Below are positions 44,672 to 54,149 of a stretch of DNA of 64,000 nucleotides, piece after piece (within the stretch, counting starts at the first letter, position 1; each line of letters starts with the position of its first letter). Made by a program: the position numbers and the translations under genes. Origin of the DNA: Nocardiopsis sp. MG754419. GTDB taxonomy: Bacteria > Actinomycetota > Actinomycetes > Streptosporangiales > Streptosporangiaceae. The stretch lies in assembly GCF_018207095.1 (NCBI RefSeq), contig NZ_QOCZ01000007.1, positions 1-64,000 of the forward strand, given 5' to 3'. Under the pieces are notes generated by a model, which made no database searches, was not told the DNA's origin, and saw only the letters and a list, made by a program, of their open reading frames with translations.

Positions 44672-45469
44672 ATGTCGCACACTCCCCCCGACCCCCTGCG
44701 CACCGACGAACCGCACTCGGCCCGCATCTACGACTACTGGCTGGGCGGCAAGGACAACTATCCCGCCGACCGGGCCATGGGCGACAGCATCCTGTCGGTT
44801 CTGCCGATGATCGGCGCGATGGCGGTCCAGAACCGCGCCTTCCTCCGGCGCACCATCCGGTTCCTCACCGAGGAACGCGGACTGCGACAGTTCCTCGACG
44901 TGGGCACCGGGTTGCCCACGGCGGACAACACCCACCAGGTGGCGCAGTCGGTGGCCCCGGAGTCCCGCGTCGTCTACGTCGACCACGACCCCCTGGTCCT
45001 GGCCCACGCCCGGGCCCTGCTGGACAGCGCCCCCGCGGGTCGCACCTCCTACGTCGACGCGGATCTGCGCGACCCGGAGACCATCCTGCGCGAGGCCGCG
45101 GGCACTCTGGATCTGTCCGAGCCCGTGGGCCTGGTGCTGCTGGGCGTGCTCTTCCACGTTCCCGACGACACCGTGTACGGCATCGTCCACGCGCTGGTCT
45201 CGGAGCTGCCGTCGGGCAGCCACGTGGTCATCACCCACTCCACCGACGCCGCCACCGGCCCCGCCATGCGCGAGGCGGTGCGCCAGTGGAACGAGGCCTC
45301 GTCGAACCCCATCACGTTGCGCACCCCCGACCAGGTCGCCCGTTTCTTCGACGGCTTGGACCTGGTGGAGCCGGGTCTGGTGTCGATTCCGCGGTGGCGG
45401 CCCGCCACGCCCGAGGTGGGCGAGCCGCAGGCCATGGACGAGTTCGGCGCCGTCGCCCGTAAGCCCTGA
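44672..45469 (+). CDS. SAM-dependent methyltransferase, DUF574 family
   Basis: A 265-residue protein of the actinobacterial S-adenosyl methyltransferase family (DUF574/Methyltransf_19). It opens with HSARIYDYWLGGKDNYPADR, the family signature, followed by the SAM motif FLDVGTGLPTADN and VVYVDHDPLV. Streptomycetes carry many paralogues; natural substrates are unknown. The ATG is at 44672 with CACGAGAGG upstream. Confidence 0.92.
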   Translation: MSHTPPDPLRTDEPHSARIYDYWLGGKDNYPADRAMGDSILSVLPMIGAMAVQNRAFLRRTIRFLTEERGLRQFLDVGTGLPTADNTHQVAQSVAPESRVVYVDHDPLVLAHARALLDSAPAGRTSYVDADLRDPETILREAAGTLDLSEPVGLVLLGVLFHVPDDTVYGIVHALVSELPSGSHVVITHSTDAATGPAMREAVRQWNEASSNPITLRTPDQVARFFDGLDLVEPGLVSIPRWRPATPEVGEPQAMDEFGAVARKP

Positions 45470-45811
45470 CACGCGGCGCGGTTCACGACGACCGACCCCA
45501 TCCCCTCCCTCGCGCTCGACGCGGCCACGCGGGCGACGGCGCGCCCACGACATCCCGAGCGGCACGATCGTGCTCCAGCACACAAACACGACAAAAAGAA
45601 ACGACACTCTTTCCAGAAAAGAAAATTACTCGACGAATTCGCCGAAAAAGCCGCCCTGAAAGGAGACCCCAGGCGAAAACCGGGCAGGCCTCGATCGTTA
45701 GGGTTCCGGTGGCCCCGACGGGATGGACGCACTGTTCGAGGCGCACCCCGCCGGACCACCGGTGACACGGCCGGAGTGGGTAGCGCCGTACGAGTTCAGG
45801 AGGCATCGGAC
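45470..45811. other. Upstream region of pyruvate carboxylase with an AT-rich core
   Basis: About 45575-45665 is far less GC-rich than its neighbours (runs of A and purines) and holds no coding-biased ORF. It should contain the pyc promoter, but I cannot assign a -35/-10 with confidence. AGGAGG at 45798-45803 is the pyc ribosome site. Confidence 0.45.
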
Positions 45812-48800
45812 ATGTTCCGGAAGATACTGGTCGCCAACCGCGGTGAGATCGCGATCCGCGCGTTGCGCGCCGGGCACGAACTGGGGGCGAGGACCGTGGC
45901 GGTCTTCCCCCACGAGGACCGCCACTCCCTGCATCGGCTCAAGGCCGACGAGGCCTACCAGATCGGGGAGCCCGGACATCCGGTGCGCGCCTACCTGTCG
46001 GTCGAGGAGATCGTCCGGGCGGCCGTGGAGGCCGGCGCGGACGCCGTCTACCCCGGTTACGGGTTCCTGTCCGAGAACCCGCGGCTGGCCGCCGCGTGCG
46101 CGGACGCCGGCATCACCTTCGTCGGCCCTCCCGCGAAGGTCCTGGAGCTGACCGGCAACAAGGCGAGCGCGATCGCCGCCGCGCGCCGAGCGGACATCCC
46201 GGTCCTGGAGTCCTCCGAACCCTCCACCGACCTGGACACCCTGGTGGCGGCCTCCCGCACCATCGGGTTCCCGCTGTTCGTCAAGGCCGTGGCGGGCGGC
46301 GGGGGCCGGGGCATGCGCCGGGTCGACGCCGCCGAGGCGTTGACCGACTCCGTGGAGGCCGCGATGCGCGAGGCCGAGACGGCGTTCGGCGACCCCACGG
46401 TGTTCCTGGAGCGGGCCGTGGTCGACCCCCGCCACATCGAGGTGCAGATCCTCGCCGACGGCGAGGGCGGCGTCATCCACCTGTACGAACGCGACTGCTC
46501 GGTGCAGCGGCGCCACCAGAAGGTGGTGGAGCTGGCCCCCGCCCCCAACCTGGACCCGGACCTGCGCGAGCGGATCTGCCGCGACGCGGTGCGGCTGGCC
46601 GAGGAGATCGGCTACCGCAACGCGGGCACGGTCGAGTTCCTGCTGGGCAAGGACGGCAGGCACGTGTTCATCGAGATGAACCCGCGCATCCAGGTGGAGC
46701 ACACGGTGACCGAGGAGGTCACCGACGTGGACCTCGTCCAGTCCCAGATCCGGATCGCCGCCGGGGAGAGCCTGACCGACCTGGGGCTCACCCAGGACGA
46801 CATCGTCGTGCACGGCGCCGCCCTCCAGTGCCGCATCACCACCGAGGACCCCGCCAACGGTTTCCGCCCCGACACCGGGACGATCAGCGCCTACCGCTCC
46901 CCCGGCGGTTCGGGCATCCGTCTGGACGGCGGCACGGCGGCGGCGGGTTCGGAGGTCAGCGCCTACTTCGACTCGTTGCTGGTCAAGCTCACCTGTCGTG
47001 GTCGTGACTTCGACACGGCGGTGCGCCGCGCCCGGCGCGCGGTGGCCGAGTTCCGTATCCGCGGGATCTCCACCAACATCCCGTTCCTGCAGGCGGTGTT
47101 GGAGGACGACGACTTCCGCGCGGGCCGCGCCACCACCTCGTTCATCGAGGAGCGGCCGCAACTGCTGACGGCGCGCCCCTCCGCGGACCGCGGCACCCGG
47201 CTGCTCACCTACCTGGCCGACGTGACGGTCAACAAGCCGCACGGTGAACGCCCCCAACTGCTCGACCCCACCTCGAAGCTGGCCGAGACACCCCAGGACA
47301 CTCCGCCGTCGGGGTCCCGGCAGCGCCTGGCCGAACTGGGTCCCGAGGGGTTCGCCCGGTGGCTCCGGGAGTCCCCGCGGCTGGGCGTCACCGACACGAC
47401 CTTCCGTGACGCCCACCAGTCGCTCCTGGCCACCCGGGTGCGCACCCACGACCTGTTGGCCGTCGCGCCCACCGTCGCCCACACCCTGCCCGAACTGCTG
47501 TCCTTGGAGTGCTGGGGCGGCGCGACCTACGACGTGGCGCTGCGGTTCCTCGCCGAGGATCCGTGGGACCGGCTGGCGGCGCTGCGCGAGGCGGTGCCCA
47601 ACATCTGTCTCCAGATGCTGCTGCGCGGCCGCAACACGGTCGGCTACACCCCCTACCCGACCGAGGTCACCCACGCGTTCGTCCAGGAGGCCGCCAGGAC
47701 CGGTGTGGACGTGTTCCGCATCTTCGACGCCCTCAACGACGTCGACCAGATGCGCCCGGCCATCGACGCCGTCCGCGAGACCGGCACCGGGGTCGCGGAG
47801 GTGGCGCTCTGCTACACCGCCGACCTGTCCGACCCGGGCGAGAAGCTCTACACGCTGGACTACTACCTCAAGCTCGCCGAACGGATCGTGGACGCGGGCG
47901 CGCACGTGCTCGCGATCAAGGACATGGCCGGTCTGCTCCGCGCACCGGCGGCCGAGCGCCTGGTGAGCGCCCTGCGCAGCGAGTTCGACCTGCCCGTCCA
48001 CGTGCACACCCACGACACCGCCGGCGGCCAGCTGGCCACCTACCTGGCCGCGGTGCGGGCGGGCGCCGACGCGGTGGACGGCGCGGTCGCGTCCATGTCG
48101 GGCACCACGTCGCAGCCGTCGCTGTCGGCGATCGTGGCCGCCTTCGATCACTCCGCGAGCCCGACCGGGCTGTCCTTGGACGCCGTCAACGAGTTGGAGC
48201 CGTACTGGGAGGCGGTGCGCAAGGTCTACGCGCCCTTCGAGGCGGGTCTGGCCTCCCCGACCGGGCGGGTGTACCACCACGAGATTCCGGGCGGCCAGCT
48301 GTCCAACCTGCGCACCCAGGCGATCGCGCTGGGCCTCGGCGACCGGTTCGAGGACATCGAGGCGATGTACGCGGCGGCCGACCGCATGCTGGGCCGGTTG
48401 GTGAAGGTCACCCCCTCCTCCAAGGTGGTCGGCGACCTGGCCCTGCACCTGGTGGGCGCGGGGGTGTCCCCGGACGAGTTCGAGAAGGACCCGGACCGGT
48501 TCGACGTCCCCGACTCGGTGGTGGGGTTCCTCCGCGGCGAGTTGGGGGTGCCTCCGGGCGAGTGGCCCGAACCGTTCCGCACCAAGGCCCTGCGCGGGCG
48601 CGGCGAGCAGCGCGAGGCCGCGGAGCTGACCGAGGTCGACCGGACCGGACTGGCCGAGGAACCCCGGGGCACCCTGAACCGGTTGCTGTTCGCCGGGCCC
48701 ACCCGGGAGTTCGACGCCCACCAGGCGTCCTACGGCGACACCAGTGTGCTCGACAGCATGGACTTCTTCTACGGTCTGCGCGAGGGCGAGGAGCACGTGG

Positions 48801-49186
48801 TCGACCTGGAGCCGGGCGTGCGCCTGCTCATCGGGCTGCAGGCGGTGAGCGAGCCGGACGAGCGGGGCATGCGCACCGTCATGGCCACGCTCAACGACCA
48901 GCTGCGTCCACTGCACATCCGGGACCGTTCCCTGGCCTCCGACGCCCCGGAGGCGGAGAAGGCCGACCGGGACGACCCCTCCCAGGTGGCGGCCCCGTTC
49001 GCCGGTGTGGTCACCCCGGTGGTGGCCAAGGGCGACCAGGTGGAGGCCGGTGACACCGTCGCCACCATCGAGGCCATGAAGATGGAGGCCTCGATCACCG
49101 CCCCGCAGGCCGGTGTGGTCACACGGGTGGCGGTCGACGGCGTCCAGCGGGTGGAGGGCGGCGACCTCATCGTCCGTCTGGGCTGA
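45812..49186 (+). CDS. pyc: Pyruvate carboxylase
   Basis: Anaplerotic enzyme that carboxylates pyruvate to oxaloacetate. The 1124-residue single chain has all parts in order: biotin carboxylase (ILVANRGEIAIR, KAVAGGGGRGMR, FIEMNPRIQVEHTVTEEV; residues 1-450), carboxyltransferase (TTFRDAHQSLLATRVRT, AIKDMAGLL, HVHTHDTAGG) and biotin carrier domain with biotinylated Lys in EAMKMEAS near the C-terminus. AGGAGG is eight bases before the ATG. Length is normal. It is monocistronic, ended by a strong hairpin. Confidence 0.97.
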   Translation: MFRKILVANRGEIAIRALRAGHELGARTVAVFPHEDRHSLHRLKADEAYQIGEPGHPVRAYLSVEEIVRAAVEAGADAVYPGYGFLSENPRLAAACADAGITFVGPPAKVLELTGNKASAIAAARRADIPVLESSEPSTDLDTLVAASRTIGFPLFVKAVAGGGGRGMRRVDAAEALTDSVEAAMREAETAFGDPTVFLERAVVDPRHIEVQILADGEGGVIHLYERDCSVQRRHQKVVELAPAPNLDPDLRERICRDAVRLAEEIGYRNAGTVEFLLGKDGRHVFIEMNPRIQVEHTVTEEVTDVDLVQSQIRIAAGESLTDLGLTQDDIVVHGAALQCRITTEDPANGFRPDTGTISAYRSPGGSGIRLDGGTAAAGSEVSAYFDSLLVKLTCRGRDFDTAVRRARRAVAEFRIRGISTNIPFLQAVLEDDDFRAGRATTSFIEERPQLLTARPSADRGTRLLTYLADVTVNKPHGERPQLLDPTSKLAETPQDTPPSGSRQRLAELGPEGFARWLRESPRLGVTDTTFRDAHQSLLATRVRTHDLLAVAPTVAHTLPELLSLECWGGATYDVALRFLAEDPWDRLAALREAVPNICLQMLLRGRNTVGYTPYPTEVTHAFVQEAARTGVDVFRIFDALNDVDQMRPAIDAVRETGTGVAEVALCYTADLSDPGEKLYTLDYYLKLAERIVDAGAHVLAIKDMAGLLRAPAAERLVSALRSEFDLPVHVHTHDTAGGQLATYLAAVRAGADAVDGAVASMSGTTSQPSLSAIVAAFDHSASPTGLSLDAVNELEPYWEAVRKVYAPFEAGLASPTGRVYHHEIPGGQLSNLRTQAIALGLGDRFEDIEAMYAAADRMLGRLVKVTPSSKVVGDLALHLVGAGVSPDEFEKDPDRFDVPDSVVGFLRGELGVPPGEWPEPFRTKALRGRGEQREAAELTEVDRTGLAEEPRGTLNRLLFAGPTREFDAHQASYGDTSVLDSMDFFYGLREGEEHVVDLEPGVRLLIGLQAVSEPDERGMRTVMATLNDQLRPLHIRDRSLASDAPEAEKADRDDPSQVAAPFAGVVTPVVAKGDQVEAGDTVATIEAMKMEASITAPQAGVVTRVAVDGVQRVEGGDLIVRLG

Positions 49187-49493
49187 TCCGCGTGGGGCGG
49201 CCGTCGCGCACGGCCGCCCCACGGTCCCCGCCCCGGGACGGCACGGGGCGCGCGGGCACCGAGGGCCCGACGCCCGGGCCCCTCAGGGGGGGGCGACGGG
49301 ACGTGCCCACGCGGCCCCGCGCCCACACCCCTCTCGAACACGACCCCGGCCCGGGGGACCGCCGCACCCACGAGGGGAAGGTGTGCGACCCGACCCGGAT
49401 CGGACCCGCTCGTGGACCGTCTCCCGGGCGATACTTCGTACGATGGGGCGACAGTGAACCCGCGGGATCGCCCCGCGACGAAGAGGAGTTTCC
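49187..49493 (+). terminator. pyc terminator hairpin and gap
   Basis: Immediately after the pyc stop, a perfect 14-bp stem (CGTGGGGCGGCCGT / ACGGCCGCCCCACG, 49191-49223) with loop CGCGC forms a strong hairpin. The rest of this 307-base gap has no recognisable feature apart from the ribosome site AAGAGGAG before 49494. Confidence 0.7.
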
Positions 49494-50207
49494 GTGGTCG
49501 ACGCCCCCGAACGCGCGCTGGTCGTGATGGCCCACCCCGACGACGCCGACTTCTCCTGTGCCGGCACCGTCGCCCTGTGGACCGAGGCCGGTGCCGAAGT
49601 GGTCTACCTGATGGTGACCGACGGTGAGGCGGGTGGCGACGAGCTCACCCTGGACAGCGCCGAGATCGCCGAGATGCGCCGCGGTGAGCAGCGGCGCGCC
49701 GCCGCCGAGGTGGGGGTCGAGGACGTGCGTTTCCTCGGCCACCCGGACGGACGCGTGCTCGCCACCCTGGACCTGCGACGCGACATCGCTCGGGTCATCC
49801 GCCAGTTCCGCCCCCACCGCATGATCATCCCCTCCCCCGAACGCGACTGGGACAGCATCGCGGCCAGTCACCCCGACCACATGGCCACCGGTGAGGCGGC
49901 CATCAACGCGGTCTTCCCGGACGCGCGCAACCCGCACGCGCACCGGGAGCTGCTGCACGAGGAGGGGCTGGCCCCCTGGACCGTGCCGGAGGTGTGGGTG
50001 ACCGGTGGTCCGCTGCCGCGCCACTACTCGGACATCACGTCGGTGTTCGAACGCAAGCTGGCCGCTCTGGCGGAGCACAAGAGCCAGATCGCCGACATCG
50101 CCGCACTCGAACCGCTCCTGCGCACCTGGATGGGGGAGAACGCCGCCGAGGGCGATCTCCCCGAGGGTCGTCTGGCCGAGGTGTTCCGGATCGTCTCCAC
50201 CGCCTGA
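49494..50207 (+). CDS. PIG-L / LmbE family deacetylase
   Basis: A 237-residue zinc-dependent N-acetylglucosaminyl deacetylase-fold protein: AHPDDADF (zinc ligands His and Asp and the catalytic Asp), later ASHPDHMATG with the third ligand, and RNPHAHRELL. Actinobacterial members include MshB and Mca of mycothiol metabolism; this one is shorter (Mca is ~290) and is better called a generic member. The GTG has GAAGAGGAG upstream. It is convergent with the MATE-like gene, nine bases apart. Confidence 0.9.
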   Translation: MVDAPERALVVMAHPDDADFSCAGTVALWTEAGAEVVYLMVTDGEAGGDELTLDSAEIAEMRRGEQRRAAAEVGVEDVRFLGHPDGRVLATLDLRRDIARVIRQFRPHRMIIPSPERDWDSIAASHPDHMATGEAAINAVFPDARNPHAHRELLHEEGLAPWTVPEVWVTGGPLPRHYSDITSVFERKLAALAEHKSQIADIAALEPLLRTWMGENAAEGDLPEGRLAEVFRIVSTA

Positions 50208-50216
50208 ACCGGCAGA

Positions 50217-51563
50217 TCACCCGTCCCCGGCCGGTCGTGGGGCCGCACGCAGGAAGGCCACGACCTGCCCCAGGGCCAGGCCGGTGACGGCGACCCCGTA
50301 ACCGACCCACAACAGGGTCACCCCACCGGCCCGGACCAGCGGTTCCGACGCCACGGCCAACGACCCGTAGCCGATCCCGAACGCGACCAGCGTCGGAGCG
50401 GTGCGTCGCAGGGCGATCAGTCCCATCCCGGCGATCACCTGCACGTTGTCCGCCGAAGCGACCCAGACCAGACACGGCGGCGCCGCGGCCATCAACGCGC
50501 CCACGGCGGGGTCCGGACTCACCATCACCGCGATCCGCGGGTGCTGGGACCACACCAGGGCCAGGCTCGCCAGGGTGACCGGCAGCGCGAGCACGTACCC
50601 GGTCAGCAGGACGCGCCGGGCCCGGTGCGGGTCCGCCACGGCCATGAGGGGGATGGCCGACTGCCCCACTGCCAGGGCCGGGAAGAAGAGCAGGGTGCCG
50701 GTCAGCAGGAGGAACTGGTGGGCGACGGCCTCCGCCGGGCCCGACCGCGCCACGACCACGCCCAGCACGCCCAACGCGAGCGACTTGACCAGCAGGGACG
50801 CCCCGGAGGGCAGACCCACCCGCAGGACGCTCCACATCCGCCGCGGGCGTGGTGGGCCGCACCACCCGCGGGCCCGGAACTCCGGGGAGCGCCGCACCAG
50901 GAACACCTTCAGGGCGAGGACGGCCGCGCCGTCGACGACCAGAGCGATCCCGGCGCCGGTCAGCCCCAGCGCGGGCAGCGGACCCGGGCCCGTCACCAGG
51001 ACCGGGACCAGGAGAATCGACAACGCGGTGTGCACCAGACTCGATCCGAGGACGGCCCGGTTGCGGCCCAAGGCGACGAGCAGCGTGGTGACCGAGGCCC
51101 CCAGGGTGGCCAGGAGCGCGTACGAGGTGACGAACCACGGATAGGGGCCCAGCGCCGCCCGGATGGGCGCGGCCACGCCCGCCGCCCCCGCCCACAGAGG
51201 CACGCTCGCCACCGCCACCGCCGAGACCGACCCGAACAGCAGGGCGAGCCAGGCGCCGTCTCGGACGACCGCGCCGAGGGCCTCGGGGTCGCCCTCGGCG
51301 CGGGCGACGAACGGCATCGTGCCGCGCAGCGCCCCCTGTCCGGCCAGGATCGCCGGGGCGAGCACCGCGGTGACGAGCGCGTGCGCGGCGAGCGCGGTGG
51401 TGTGGCTGTGGGCCAGGACCAGGGCGACCACCGCGGTCCCGACCAGGGAGGCGACCATGGACAGGTACAGGGGGACCGCCCCGCGCAGGAGGTCGAGGAC
51501 CGAAGGGGACCGGTGTCGCGTCGAGGGAGGGTCCGCGGGTGTGGGGTCGGTGTGCCAAGACAT
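50217..51563 (-). CDS. MATE-like multidrug exporter
   Basis: A 448-residue polytopic protein with about twelve hydrophobic segments in two halves. The first half has PLYLSMVASLVGTAVVALVL, and a matching repeat SGASLLVKSLALGVLGVVVA begins the second half, the layout of MATE/MOP-family Na+ or H+ antiporters. The substrate is unknown. The ATG at 51563 has GAGG eight bases upstream; the longer frame from 51596 is unlikely. It is divergent from the sirtuin. Confidence 0.85.
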   Translation of the reverse strand: MSWHTDPTPADPPSTRHRSPSVLDLLRGAVPLYLSMVASLVGTAVVALVLAHSHTTALAAHALVTAVLAPAILAGQGALRGTMPFVARAEGDPEALGAVVRDGAWLALLFGSVSAVAVASVPLWAGAAGVAAPIRAALGPYPWFVTSYALLATLGASVTTLLVALGRNRAVLGSSLVHTALSILLVPVLVTGPGPLPALGLTGAGIALVVDGAAVLALKVFLVRRSPEFRARGWCGPPRPRRMWSVLRVGLPSGASLLVKSLALGVLGVVVARSGPAEAVAHQFLLLTGTLLFFPALAVGQSAIPLMAVADPHRARRVLLTGYVLALPVTLASLALVWSQHPRIAVMVSPDPAVGALMAAAPPCLVWVASADNVQVIAGMGLIALRRTAPTLVAFGIGYGSLAVASEPLVRAGGVTLLWVGYGVAVTGLALGQVVAFLRAAPRPAGDG

Positions 51564-51681
51564 GAAAAAAGCCTCGGAACACACCCGAGAGAGCACTCAC
51601 GAGGGTCACGAAGCCCTCCACATTCTACCGGTGAACGCCTCCGCGAGGGAGGGGGTGGACGCGGGGACGTATCCTCGGGGC

Positions 51682-52527
51682 GTGACCGACACGCTCCACG
51701 CTCACGCCGCACCAGAGGCCGCCGCCCGCATCCGCGAGGTCCTCGGCCCGGGCCCGATGGCCGTGCTGACCGGCGCCGGGATCTCCACCGACTCGGGGAT
51801 CCCCGACTACCGCGGCCCGGACTCGCCCCCGCGCACACCCATGACCTACCAGCAGTTCGTCGGCGACGAGGCGTTCCGCCGTCACTACTGGGCCCGCAAC
51901 CACGTCGGCCGACGCCACATGGAACGCACGACCCCCAACGACGGTCATCGGGCGCTGTCCGCCCTGGAGCGCACCGGAGCGGTGCACGGCGTCATCACCC
52001 AGAACGTGGACACCTTGCACGAGGTGGCCGGCAGCAGGCGCGTCATCGACCTGCACGGACGTTTCGACCGGGTGATCTGTCTGGGCTGCCGCACGGTGAG
52101 CGCCCGCGAGGAGCTGGCGGCGCGTCTGGAGGAGCTCAACCCGGGCTTCGCCGAGGACGTGGCGGACGTGGAGATCGCCCCGGACGCCGACGCCGTGCTC
52201 GCCCGCACCGAGCACTTCCGGGTGGCCGACTGCGCCGACTGCGGCGGAAAGCTCAAACCGGACATCGTGTACTTCGGGGAGAACGTGCCCAAGCCGCGGG
52301 TCATGGAGGCGTACGCGATGGTCGACGCCGCCGCGAGCCTGCTCGTGGTGGGATCCTCGTTGACCGTGTTCTCCGGTCGCAGGTTCGTCAAGCGGGCCGT
52401 GGAGCACGACAAGCCGGTGGTGATCCTCAACCGTGGGGCGACCCGCTGCGACGATCTGGCCGCGCTGACGGTCGATCTCGGCTGTTCTCCCGTACTGCGC
52501 GCCCTGGTCGACGCCCACCACGTCTGA
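51682..52527 (+). CDS. Sirtuin, NAD-dependent protein deacylase
   Basis: A 281-residue Sir2-family enzyme with GAGISTDSGIPDYRG, the catalytic His in HGRFDRVIC, TQNVDTLHE, and the zinc cysteines CLGC and CADC. It removes acyl groups from lysine using NAD+. I use the GTG at 51682; a GTG at 51655 with GGGAGGG before it would add nine residues and is a fair alternative. Confidence 0.92.
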   Translation: MTDTLHAHAAPEAAARIREVLGPGPMAVLTGAGISTDSGIPDYRGPDSPPRTPMTYQQFVGDEAFRRHYWARNHVGRRHMERTTPNDGHRALSALERTGAVHGVITQNVDTLHEVAGSRRVIDLHGRFDRVICLGCRTVSAREELAARLEELNPGFAEDVADVEIAPDADAVLARTEHFRVADCADCGGKLKPDIVYFGENVPKPRVMEAYAMVDAAASLLVVGSSLTVFSGRRFVKRAVEHDKPVVILNRGATRCDDLAALTVDLGCSPVLRALVDAHHV

Positions 52528-52812
52528 CCACCGGCCCCTCACGGGCGCCGTCGTCCACCGCCCCCGGGGCGCCCCGGCACCACGTCTCCCGCGGCCGTGC
52601 GCCGACGAGACCGAGCGCACATCGGGCCGTCCACCAAAGTGCACCGTCCGGACGGTACAGTTCCCTGCACACGACCCGTCGACCGATCCTCCTCCCCGGC
52701 GCGTTGGTGTGTGCGGCGCGCGGCCACGGGGGATGCTCGATGCGTGGTGCCCCGGATCCCGGACTCCCCCGAGCCGGGCGGGGACCCGAACGACGCGTAC
52801 ACGGAGGACCGC

Positions 52813-54033
52813 GTGCCGATCAGCAACAGGAACGTTCTCGTCTCCGGGGGCGGTGTGTCCGGAACGGCACTCGCCCTCTGGTTGGCCAGGAAGGGGTTCG
52901 CGCCCACCGTCGTCGACTCCGCGCCGGGACCCCGCGCCGAGGGCGACCACGTCGAGGTCTCCCGGCGCGGCATGGAACTCCTGGACCGCATGGGGCAGGG
53001 CGAGCGGATCCGTCACCTGGGATCGCACTACACCGAGATCCGCACCCACATCAGCGGGCGCGACCAGCCGATCCTCATGCCCTTCCAGTCCGGCGGCCTC
53101 CTTCTCCGCCACGAGCAGTTGGTGCGGGCGCTGCGCGAGGCGGCCGACAAGCTCCCCGACCCCGGGGTCCGCCACAGGGACGGCGACACGATCACCGACC
53201 TCGCGCAGGACGACGACGGGGTGGACGTCACCTTCGCCCGAGCGCCCGCCGAGCGCTTCGACCTGGTGGTGGGTGCGGACGGTCTGTACTCCCCCGTGCG
53301 CCGCCTGGCCTTCCCCGGATCCGACGACGACCATCTGCGCTACCTGGAGGCCAACGTGGCGACCTTCGAGTCGCCCAACGTGCTCGGCACCCGGGACGCC
53401 CTGTCCTGGCACGTGTGGCCGCACCGCGGGTGTGTGGCCGCGACCCTGCCCGGCAACGAGCGGTTGCAGGTGCAGTTGCTGATGCGCGACCGCTTCCCGG
53501 TGTACGCCGACAGCCTCGACCAGGGCGCCGAACACCGTCTGGTGGAGGAGGTCTTCGGCGAGGACGGCTGGCGCATGCCGGAACTGTTGCGCGCCATGGC
53601 CGACACGGACGTGAGCATCGTGCCGGCCACCCGCGTGCGCATGGACGTGTGGTCGCGGGGCAGGGTGGTGCTGGTCGGCGACGCCGCGTACTGTCCGGAC
53701 CGGCTGAGCGGGCAGGGACCGGCGACGGCCCTGATGGGCGCGTTGGCGCTGGCCGGGGAGCTCTCCTTCGCCGAGGGCGACCACGGGCGGGCGTTCTTCT
53801 CCTACGAGGCCGCGATGCGCCACACGGTCCGCGAGGCACAGGCGGTGGCACGGCACGTGGTGGAGACGGGCGCGCCGGAGGCCGGACCGTACGAGATGTG
53901 GGTGCGCGAACGCACCGAGGCGGCCCTGACCCGGGGCAGCCTGCTGCTCAACCGACTGGGGCTGCGCCCGCCGATGGACCCGGTGGGCGAGGAGTTCGCG
54001 CTGGAACGCTACGCGCCCATGTTCGACGACTGA
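52813..54033 (+). CDS. FAD-dependent monooxygenase (UbiH/PHBH family)
   Basis: A 406-residue flavoprotein monooxygenase of the p-hydroxybenzoate hydroxylase class: Rossmann VSGGGVSGTALALWLARKG, DG-type LVVGADGLYSPVR, and VVLVGDAAYCPDRLSGQG, the GD motif. It hydroxylates aromatic or polyketide-like substrates. The GTG at 52813 has GGAGGA four bases before it. It is a single gene between the sirtuin and a zinc-regulated gene; no pathway neighbours are seen. Confidence 0.88.
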   Translation: MPISNRNVLVSGGGVSGTALALWLARKGFAPTVVDSAPGPRAEGDHVEVSRRGMELLDRMGQGERIRHLGSHYTEIRTHISGRDQPILMPFQSGGLLLRHEQLVRALREAADKLPDPGVRHRDGDTITDLAQDDDGVDVTFARAPAERFDLVVGADGLYSPVRRLAFPGSDDDHLRYLEANVATFESPNVLGTRDALSWHVWPHRGCVAATLPGNERLQVQLLMRDRFPVYADSLDQGAEHRLVEEVFGEDGWRMPELLRAMADTDVSIVPATRVRMDVWSRGRVVLVGDAAYCPDRLSGQGPATALMGALALAGELSFAEGDHGRAFFSYEAAMRHTVREAQAVARHVVETGAPEAGPYEMWVRERTEAALTRGSLLLNRLGLRPPMDPVGEEFALERYAPMFDD

Positions 54034-54107
54034 CCCCCGAGAGCACGTGACCGGCACCCCACGCGCCCCTCGGGCCCGGGGGTTCCTGGGACACGTGTGC
54101 ATGCATT

Positions 54108-54124
54108 ACGATAATGGTTATCGT
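54108..54124 (+). promoter_or_regulatory. Zur box (Fur-family operator)
   Basis: ACGATAA-TGG-TTATCGT is a perfect 7-3-7 palindrome, 25 bases before the ATG of the COG0523 gene, with GATAATGGTTATC as core. This is the form of Fur-family sites; next to a COG0523 gene, zinc-sensing Zur is the likeliest regulator. Confidence 0.78.
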
Positions 54125-54149
54125 TTTCATTCTTGGGAGGTGGTTCCCC

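Noticed and set aside
45698-49222. 1174-residue open frame on the minus strand
   Set aside because: Antisense to pyruvate carboxylase; composition is that of a shadow frame.
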